A stretch of 64,000 bases of DNA from Centropus unirufus. Taxonomy: Eukaryota > Chordata > Aves > Cuculiformes > Centropidae. Below, piece by piece: positions 55,471 through 64,000 of the stretch. Position numbers and translations under genes: made by a program. Each line of letters opens with the position of its first letter. Position 1 is the stretch's first letter. Under the pieces are notes generated by a model, which had not been told where the DNA came from, searched no databases, and saw nothing but the letters and a program-made list of their open reading frames with translations. The stretch is taken from the NCBI GenBank assembly GCA_013397695.1, contig VYZI01000040.1, forward strand, positions 2,088,351 to 2,152,350, in the 5' to 3' direction.

Positions 55471-58400
55471 GTTTGTACATAACATAACTCATACATAATG
55501 CATGAGCAGTCACATTAGCTGTCTTACCCATATGGTTTTGCCGGTGCACACATATAGGCATTAAAATTAACTAATTTGCTGTGATTTTTTTATGATCATG
55601 TGATTGAACTAAATGAATTCACTTCAATTAATAAAAACTCAAATTATGTGCATCTGTATCATAAATTTTATGACAATTGTGAAATTGTTCGAGTTCTTTG
55701 CTTACAGTTATTCACCCAGTAAAAAAAAATAGAGCAAGCCTCAGAGAATAAGCAAAGGCAGAGGTCAAGAATACACAAACAAAATATGCTAACAATTCCT
55801 CCTATGCCTAAACCAGGCTGAGATTTACAGATGGCAGGTGGTGAGAATTTAGTGTTTCAGAAAATTTGGGAAGATAGATTTGGAGAGATGACTATTAAGC
55901 ATTTTCAACACTTTTCCTTTAGGCTGAACCACGTAGCTGAAAGTTGTATGGGAAGTTCCAGCTGAAGAGGGTCTGTGTAATGACTCCCTGTACTGCTGTA
56001 GTGAGCAGGGCTAAATATCAAAGCTATTAATCTCGGAAGACAAAACAGGCAGCTCTCACAGATAGGAGGGTGACTCACAAAACAGGCAGCCCAAGGCTGT
56101 AACCATGAACCGCTGTCTGTCCTGCCGTGGACTCAGCAACGTGAAAAGCAGTTCTGGAACTACTGTTGTTTTTTTGGCCAGTACTTTGAAGTATGTTGGC
56201 CATTCCAGGCTGCCTTTGGACACCGTGGTCTAAACGTGTGTCATCTGGCCATTTGTGACATGAGATCAGCAACCTCCAGGAGCAAAGTGGAGGACAACCT
56301 CAAGCAGGGTAAACTGTTTCTCTGCACCTTTAGTGTCCCGGTGTCCATTGCAGCCGCACTTTGCAACAGTAAGAGCTGGAAAACATGCCCTCTGTCCACA
56401 TCCCTGCCTAGTCGTTTTAGGCTTTAAAATCTATCTGAGGTGGAAAAAAGTAAAGAGAAAGCAGCACTCGGTGCACTCTCACTTCAGACTGTGAGCTGGA
56501 GTCAATATTAGGTTCTGTAAGAAAAAGACCTGAAAACTTCAGCAGTGTATTGATAAATCTTGCAAGGAAGAAAATGCATTTTCAGAACCAGGTGTCAAAT
56601 GAATCACCTCTATCTTTATCAGTTTAGCAGCTTAGCAAGAAATTGTTTTCCTTTACAGAAAAAAAAGTCATTGGACCCCAGTAGATTTTAATTATCAAAC
56701 TCTTGCAACAGCCTAACTGTGATTAAAGTCTTTGTTGGCTTCCCTGGATTTCAAGTGAGGTTTTGCATTTATAAATGCTTCGGTGTTGAAAAGGCAGCCA
56801 GTTATTCATTCTTTGAAAGGGGTTATAGTTTCTTTTGCTATAATGCATATGCATACCAATATTCCATGTTTTATTTCCATTGTCTTCTTCTATTAAATGA
56901 TACACTCTACTAGTGATTCACCGCATTTAGACTCATACCCCTGCAACATAATTTAAGTTCTGAAGAAAAAAGTCGTGGGTTTTTGTTCCTTTTTTTTCCC
57001 AAAAGAGAAAATAAACCATAGAAATTATTATGGAGCATATAAAATACACATTTACCATCATATGAAGGAATAGCTATAAAACCCCAGATAAGCTGAAATC
57101 CTAGAACAGATGTCACAATGGACGTAACTGCAATGTCAGTGGATTAGTGTGGAGCCACAGTGCAATCTTCTGGCAAATTAGAAGACTCCTGAGTTTCCTG
57201 GCAGCAGAAAGACTGGTAGAGCTAATCTTGTCCATCTGATCTATCTGTTTTGCTTTAGATATGTGAATTAATCTGCTTTAAATTCTGTTCTTAGGTCTAA
57301 ACACCCCTGCAGAAAGCAACAGGATCTCTGCTCAGGTATGGTCCTGAAGAAAACCACTCTGTAAATTTAATGTGTAAGAAACCCTGCTTTTAAAGTACTC
57401 TGCCAAGTGTTGTCTTGGGTGCTGGAATGTCAGTTGCTGAAGGGCCTGTGTAGAGGATGACTTTTTGCTCAGTGAAACAAGATGAGACCTGAGTGAAGAC
57501 TTTTATTGGCATTGAGCAGTGGCTCTAAAGCTGCTCTGCTGCTGCTCTCCACAGAGACGCTCCTGCGGTGTGCTTTAGTCTGTGTATTAGCATAGACAAT
57601 AACAGACTAAAAAACCAAAAATAGATCTTATCAAGTGACTTGTGGCCACTGATTGCAGCTCTTCTTGCCTGTTGCACCTTGATGGACTTCATGTCCTACT
57701 TGTGCCAAGGCTAGATACCTGGCTTTGTGCTGGAGAAGACAACTTGGTTTCAATTACAGATTTAAAATCTTTGCAAACCAACTTAATCTGGTTGGCTTCT
57801 CCTGTGAAGAATTAAAACACCCTTACAACGTAAAACACTGCACTGAATTTTGGAAAACTTACTCATTTACTAACATCATCTTTTCCATCTTGAATAAAAT
57901 AGATTACTGGCACCATTGACAATCTGTCACATATTTCAGCTCTTGGGGATTCTCCTATTTCATTTGAGCCTTTTTTAACTGATTTCAGCAGCTGCAAATA
58001 CTTTAAAGGAAGACAAGAGGCAGGGAAGGCAATAAAATGATGTGAGATGAAAGGAGAAGTGTCATTGGGTAAGAAAAGAGAATCAAGTAGAGAGACAGGA
58101 GGAGAAGAAGGATTTTGAGGTTCATAAAGGAACATGGGAGAAAGCAAAGAGTGAAACAGATCATGCTCCTCCTCTCTGATTCTGATTTTTCTGATTGCAT
58201 CTTCTCTGAAGAAGCAAAGAATGATATCAAAAGCAGTATCCAAATTTCAGCTATCTGCTTTTGCCCCTTTCCTCTACAGATGCTCAGAGGTACTCAAATC
58301 TGATCATGGTGAGGATCTGGAAATTTTGAAGTTGTCAGAGTAAGTTTGGAGCGGCAGTGAAGGGGATGGTGTGTATCCTGGTCATTCTCCCTACAGTGCT

Positions 58401-60004
58401 ACCAGTTACTGTGTAATTCATTCCCTGCCAGTCCATCGTGCTTTGAAACTTGACTCCTGGCATGTGCAATAGAAGAGGTGTTCTGTAGGTGCTGCGGGAC
58501 TTTGCTCAGGAGCAAATATTTATGCATGAGCGATAGATAGCGTGTGTTTTCAGCATGAGCAGCAGGAGTGCATTTAACTCTATGTGTAACAAGGGCGATT
58601 GTGTTCCAAGTGCATGCCTTTTTTTATATCCCTCTAAATTCCTGTCCAAATTGCAGACTCTGCTGCAATACCCTTACCCCATGCAGTTCTCCCTGTTATC
58701 ATCACCCCAGGGAGAAGCTGAGCAAAGGATACATTTCCATTCATGCTTTATCAATACTTTTCTGCAGCTCCAAGAAGACTTGTGATTGAAATCTGTAACA
58801 CTATCCTTTTCCCTTTCAGCCCAACAAGGATGAGATGGGCAAGAAATTAAACAGAGGTCGCTACAGAGGAACAACAGCTGAGAAATATAGTCTAAACATG
58901 TTTATAAACCACATGAATGATTTGTATGGTAGAATATATGTTCTATCATGTTTTGATAGGCCTTTTGACTAACATACCCCGTGGGTGTTCCTCTTCGTGT
59001 CACAGGAAGGTATTTTTTCAGGAACGCTCATCAATAGATAAAACCTGCTTGTGGCAAATAATCTGGCATAGCTTTTCTTCAGCAAATCGGTTCCTCTGAC
59101 AGTATCTGAATTAGTTCCAGCTCTGGCAAGGACTTGACAAACAGAGCCCAGCACTGTAGCTCTGTGTTGATGTTGTTTATTCATTGTTTGAGTAGGGTAG
59201 ATAAAGCCCTAGGGCCTGATCCAAAGCCCACAGAAGTCAGTGAGAAGACTCCACCAGCCTATTTATTTGCTGGAATCTTGTAGTTTGTGTTTCCAACTTT
59301 GGAAATCTATGCCAGGAGCTTCATCAATAACTGAAAGGCTGCAAGAGAAGCAAAGAACAAACTTCTGGACAGGTAGAAAGAAGTAAAAGAGAAAGAAAAT
59401 GCCAATGAATTCTCAGCAGAGACAAAATGTCTCCAAGTGGCTTTTGTAGACGAAGACTGAAACGATAAGTAACCCCTGCTATTTTTAGGAAAGCAGCAAG
59501 TTTCTAAAAGCCTTAAGATAAAATTAAAATGAACATCCTAGGGGCTTAGAAGAATTCATTCTACAGCATTCTGTAGTTCAGTGTGGTTAATCACATTTTG
59601 ACTTGCTGTGGTGGTCATAAATCCCTCAAGTTCTACTATTTTCAACAGCTTCATTTTTACAGATTCTAATGATAATTGATGGTAATTGAAAAGTTGCAAA
59701 AAACTTAATTTTTACTAATGATATGTTTATCTGTTTGTCTTCAGAATTATAAGGATAGACAGCATCAATACTTCTACTTAGATGATCTAATGTTTTCCAT
59801 GCTGAAAAATATTGTGATAATTTTTTAACTTGATAATTGTTGTTGGGAAGCTCTGATGACTGAACAACTAGGGCTGCCCTTTGAAACTGTTCAGGGCTGA
59901 AAATCCAAATCTGTAAAAGCACTTTGTCTTGTGAAGTTATGTTGCTGATCTTGGCTGCTGACATGCATTATTCCCCTTCTTCCTGCCATTCAGGAGGAAT
60001 GGCA
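55471..60004. other. Intergenic: no gene recognised
   Basis: AT-rich sequence without a convincing exon. A short string at 59212-59252 (GGGCCTGATCCAAAGCCCA, then GAAGTCAGTGAGAAGACTCC) resembles an ancient repeat seen in reptile and bird genomes. Open frames up to 126 codons (57863-58243, - strand) have no recognisable domain. Confidence 0.7.
59212..59252 (+). repeat. Possible ancient sauropsid repeat fragment
   Basis: GGGCCTGATCCAAAGCCCAC followed by AGAAGTCAGTGAGAAGACTC is close to a string I associate with old interspersed repeats of turtles, crocodiles and birds. It is short, and the family name is not certain. Confidence 0.4.
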
Positions 60005-60236
60005 GGGAGATATGCCAGGGGAGGTTTAGGCTGGATATTAGGAAAAGGTTCTTCACCCAGCACTGAAACAGGTTCCCCAGGGAAGCAATAGTAGGGCCAA
60101 GCCTGACAACATTCAAGAATCATTGGACAACACCCACAGACACGTGGTGCGGATGTTGGGGTTGTGCTATGCAGGGACAGGAGCTGGACTCAATAATCCT
60201 CATGGGTCCCTTCCAACCCAAGATGTTCTATGATTC
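60005..60236 (+). mobile_element. CR1 LINE 3' fragment, sense
   Basis: It begins near GCCAGGGGAGGTTTAGGCTG, continues with GGATATTAGGAAAAGGTTCTT and GGTTCCCCAGGGAAG, and ends GGGTCCCTTCCAACCCA, then GTTCTATGATTCTT, the CR1 3' tail. It is 5' truncated to about 230 bases. The orientation is opposite to the copies at 18.5, 32.2 and 55.2 kb. A 10-bp-arm inverted repeat (59982-60006) spans its truncation point. Confidence 0.95.
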
Positions 60237-63200
60237 TTCCTTTTTCTTTCTTCTAGAAAGCTTGCTGAAACTTTAACTGATGGTGGACCTTGGGCATAAC
60301 TGGGCTCACATACCCAAAGCAAATACATCAGTCACTCCGGAGTCGCTGGAGTCTGCAGGACAGCTTCAGTGGAAGAGCATGAGAGAAGGTGATAGATCAT
60401 CCTCCTCCCAGGGCAATCAGTCCCTGTGGTGCCTCTCAGTCACCGGGGGCATAGTGCTGCAGACCCTCCCTGGCCCTAAAGGCAAATAAACTGGCTCCAG
60501 TGTCTGACTTAGGTACGTTTGAAATATGGGGACATTCAGAGCCCTATTTCTATTGTCAAAGGAATATAAATCTATTCATCCCATAGCACAAATACAGTAT
60601 GTGGTACGAGAGTTGGATAAAGCTGCTTGTGGGAATGTTTTCCTTATGACAATTCATAGCCCTGGGTATAGGTCTGTAGCACACAAAGACTGCTTGAGTA
60701 TCTCCCAGCAATGCCCCCTTCTGTGCTCTGGACATTCCTTCTGTCTAAGTTGTGGGGTTTTTGCTTTTTTAGATCTCGAAAGATTTTGCTTGCTCTCCTG
60801 TAGATTATCTCCGAGTGCCCACACTGAGAAATGACTCGCTATTCTAGCTCAGGCCTTCTCAATTCTCAGCATGATGAAGCCATTACTTCATATATTTTAG
60901 AGAAAGCACTCCCCATTTAAACAGTTAGATGATGGGGGGGAATAATCAGAGAATTATTAAGAAAACTGTAAAAAACCTTTGAACATAATTCTTATTAAAA
61001 TAGCATAAGACCAGTACAGACAGAGACAAAAAAAAATGTAGTAAACTCTTGCATTCTTTAACCCTAACTGCCTTTTTGTTACCTGAAGTTGCTTGAGGCA
61101 CAGGTTGGAGCCCCTGGGAAGGTCAACACTCTTGTGGCTTTTCCTCAAAATTGTGGAGTCTTCTGTGCTACAATTTCTTCCTTCTATTATATTACAAAGG
61201 AAGTTCTTGCCTTCCCAAACTTTGTTCATCTGCACCTCCTATCTGACACTAACACCTGCACGATTCTGTAATTACTTTTTAATGATTTGAGGACTTGCCA
61301 TTCCCCAAATCCCAGGCTCTATGAGAAGTCATATAAAATAATTTTTCATCCAGACTCATTTTTTTCCAGCTAGCCACAATTACTTAATAAGCCTTAATAA
61401 CTGCCTCATTCATAAAATAAGATGTTAGGAACCATTGCCTTGCTCCTTTGTGGAAGTACCATAACTATGTAGGGAAACATAATGAAAATATGAGCATAGA
61501 GAAGAAAACCTACTCCTGTAGTTAGATTATTATCCAAACAAAGAGCTCAAATAGGCGCAGGCGTGTTTGGTTTGATAAGATTAGAGACTCGGTGTAAAAT
61601 ATAAATGATTTAGAATTCTAGAAGTCAGATTTTTGAAGGTGTGAAAGCCAAGCTAAGGCTTTTACATAACAATTGAGCAGGAGGACAGTTACAGCAGGTT
61701 GGCATCCTAAGTCATCAAAACCCAGTAGTGTTTAGTACGTTCCCTAAGTAATTTTTGCAAATGGCACTTTGATCTCATACCAGGTATAAGTTTAATTTTT
61801 TTTTGTCTATTTCATATAACTTACCCACCTCAATTTTGTTCTAACTTCAGTTTCTAAATGATTTTGATAACTTTTTAAAACTTCACTTTTTCAAGGAATA
61901 ATGCTCTTCAGTTTGACGCTGGACTTCTCACAGTTCTGAATTAACTTTACTCGGACTAAGAACCCATCTGAACTGTGGAATATTTCTGCAAATCAGTGAG
62001 GTTCCTCTGCCTGAGTGGTTTTAACATTCAGATAAAATGGACTTTTGATAATCTGCCTTAGGCTGCAAGATTTGCACTCCTTCCATGTTTGCAGCATCTC
62101 CTGGGATTTCAACCCAGTGGCTGTTTTGAACAGAACTTGAATATTAATCGTTAGGAATTTCAGGCTCTGATTCTCTCCGTCCCATGCTACGTCTCCTACT
62201 TCTTCCTGCCGGACAGATGATTGCCTCTTCATGGAAATCTTCTAACAATGTATTGGCTAATAGACAAATCGTCAGGTTCTACGGTAGATTAGCCCAGAAG
62301 AGCTCAACATTCAGAATTATATTTATGCCACCCATATTGCAACATGGTGACCTCTCATTAAGAACATGGAAAGTAGTTGTAATTTTTGTAAACTAGCGAC
62401 TCTTGCCAATTTTTCTCCTGAGCAGTGTAATCCTTTTCTCATAATCTCTTATAATAATGTTTTATACTTCATTTGTCTTACATAACTAGATCTTGGACAA
62501 TCTCATAGGCTTGGTACTTCTGTTCGCTAAAGATCATTCTTTATTCTAAAACATCAACAAATGTGATACTTGCTAAACTGCATCCAAAACGTTTTCAGAA
62601 TGATGTATGTACAACTTATGCATGTGTATCTGGCGGGAAAGAAATGAAAATCTCTAAGGTCCTCATTCCTGTTAGTACTTTCACTATTCATGCATGAGTT
62701 TTTAAGTTTTGTTCTTAAATCAGATCCCAGGATTAACTTTTTTTCTTTGTACTTCCCTACTGAAGTTTTCCATTTTACACATTTAATAGAAAAACTGTCA
62801 ATATTTCTTTCTAAACTTTTTTTTTTTTTTCCCAGGAAACTGTTAGAACAACTGGGAAAACTGCCAAGAAACTTGCTAAAGACAGCAAGAGCAGGAATTA
62901 AATCACAGAAAAACATGAAAAACCTGTAGTGGTGTCTGAACAGTGAAATAATTACTGTCTACCAGCAACTGTATCTAATATTAAGTTTTACAGCACTGTG
63001 GTAAAGTTCCTGATATGCAACATAATATTTCAGCAGATAAATGCAAATGACAAAGGAAGTATAATGTTGAACATTACAAATTCTATGACACTGTAAAATT
63101 GCTTGTTAATGATGGTCTTGAAAGACCCTCGATTGACTTCGGTTTTTTACAACTGTTTCTGCAAGTTTCTCAGGTGATGCATATTAAACCACGGATTTAT

Positions 63201-64000
63201 ACTCCTTTCATCCTCCTGTTATGTTCCCACCATGTCCTATGTTCACCTAGAAAGCACAGAAACAGCAGGTAAAGGGAAATTTTCAACATTTTCCAACAAT
63301 AAATTTGATGAGTTATGCCCATAAAAACGTGGAGTGTGCTCAGTTGTCTCAGTTATGAGCTATAAACTGTTTTCTCCAGTTTTATTTTATTTCTACCTTT
63401 CTGAACTCTCACGATGCCTTTCTGTTCCACACAAGTGAAACACTGGGGATGTAATAAAATGCTGTAGTAGGGCAGATGTTCTTTGTTCCTGCCTTAAGAC
63501 AGAGGTACTGCTCCTTATAAGATTTGGATCCGTGTCTGTATGATTGGTTCAGATAATTTAGGTGGGCAATGGTAATAACATTAGCATCTAAGCTGAGAGT
63601 TATCTGCAAGTCAATGAGTGGACTTCTTAATCTCTGGTCTTGTGTGTGTCCCAAAGTTTTCCAAAGCTGCAGTTAGTGGGGAGGAAAAACAAATCTATGG
63701 ATTTCAGTGAAATTGGATGAGATACTCATGGGCCAAACTAATCCAATTTGACTCCTCAGTTTTCCTCACTGGGAAGTCGTACCTGGCATGCACAGCGCTA
63801 GGGAGGCCACGCTCACTTCCCCCTTGACTTGACTGGGCAGTGACTTGGTGTTTTAAGGAAATCTTTTAACTCTGCTCCTTAACTGTGTACCTTCAAAACT
63901 GCGGAGAACTTTGCTGTTTGTACCTGGTTTGAAGTTCTTACAGTTAATAATAGCATCGCTAAGGGAACACGAGCGGGCTGCCAGCTGGAGCAAGCACCAG
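60237..64000. other. Intergenic: no gene recognised
   Basis: No exon is identified up to the window end. A run of T followed by CCCAGG at 62817-62837 looks like a splice acceptor, but the frame after it carries a stop within two codons in one phase and no known domain in the others. Confidence 0.65.

Noticed and set aside
56039..56091. Two copies of CAAAACAGGCAGC about 40 bp apart
   Set aside because: The shared part is short and the spacer differs, with no sign of a larger repeat unit.
62690..62929. Acceptor-like T-run and CCCAG followed by an open frame, a possible exon
   Set aside because: There is no matching donor, and no protein family is recognised. A poly-T tract plus AG occurs often in AT-rich DNA.

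Overview
The window looks like bird nuclear DNA. The supports are a split vertebrate gene with GT-AG introns, several CR1 LINE copies (the dominant retroposon of birds, recognised by the 3' tail built on ATTCTATG and by reverse-transcriptase remnants), and compact but AT-rich introns. The species cannot be named from this sequence. No bacterial operon, phage, CRISPR array or rRNA gene is visible, and I found no tRNA gene.

Bases 1-20206 hold the 3' part of one gene on the + strand, CUL2 (cullin-2). CUL2 is the scaffold of the CRL2 ubiquitin ligases, including the VHL complex. Twelve coding exons can be placed by reading-frame continuity and splice sites. They join without a frame break into 452 codons plus a stop. 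Counting back from a 745-residue family length, they correspond to about residues 294-745. The first 1026 bases are the end of the preceding intron, and the N-terminal half lies upstream of the window. The conserved neddylation lysine falls at position 689 by this count, as in human CUL2, which checks both the exon set and the numbering. A 3' UTR of about 2.1 kb probably follows, with several AATAAA signals.

The most interesting observation is in the intron at 11519-13585. A perfect 82-bp tandem duplication (13154-13317) carries in each copy a polypyrimidine tract and AG, a 39-bp open segment in phase 0 with its neighbours, and a GTAAGC donor. Each copy therefore looks like a cassette microexon that would insert 13 residues into the cullin C-terminal domain without shifting frame. 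The next real exon ends in a GC rather than a GT donor.

From about 22.35 kb to the end (about 41.6 kb) I find no convincing gene. The region holds CR1 fragments on both strands (a nearly 2-kb antisense copy at 32.15-34.1 kb, shorter ones near 41.1, 55.2 and 60.0 kb), a MIR-like SINE remnant near 49.5 kb, a moderately GC- and CpG-rich patch at 46.5-46.9 kb, small tandem duplications and a few perfect inverted repeats. The open reading frames there are short and have no recognisable domain. In mammals CUL2 is followed by a long gap before PARD3, and a gene-poor flank here agrees with that. I did not find a previously undescribed biological system. The duplicated microexon is the best lead.
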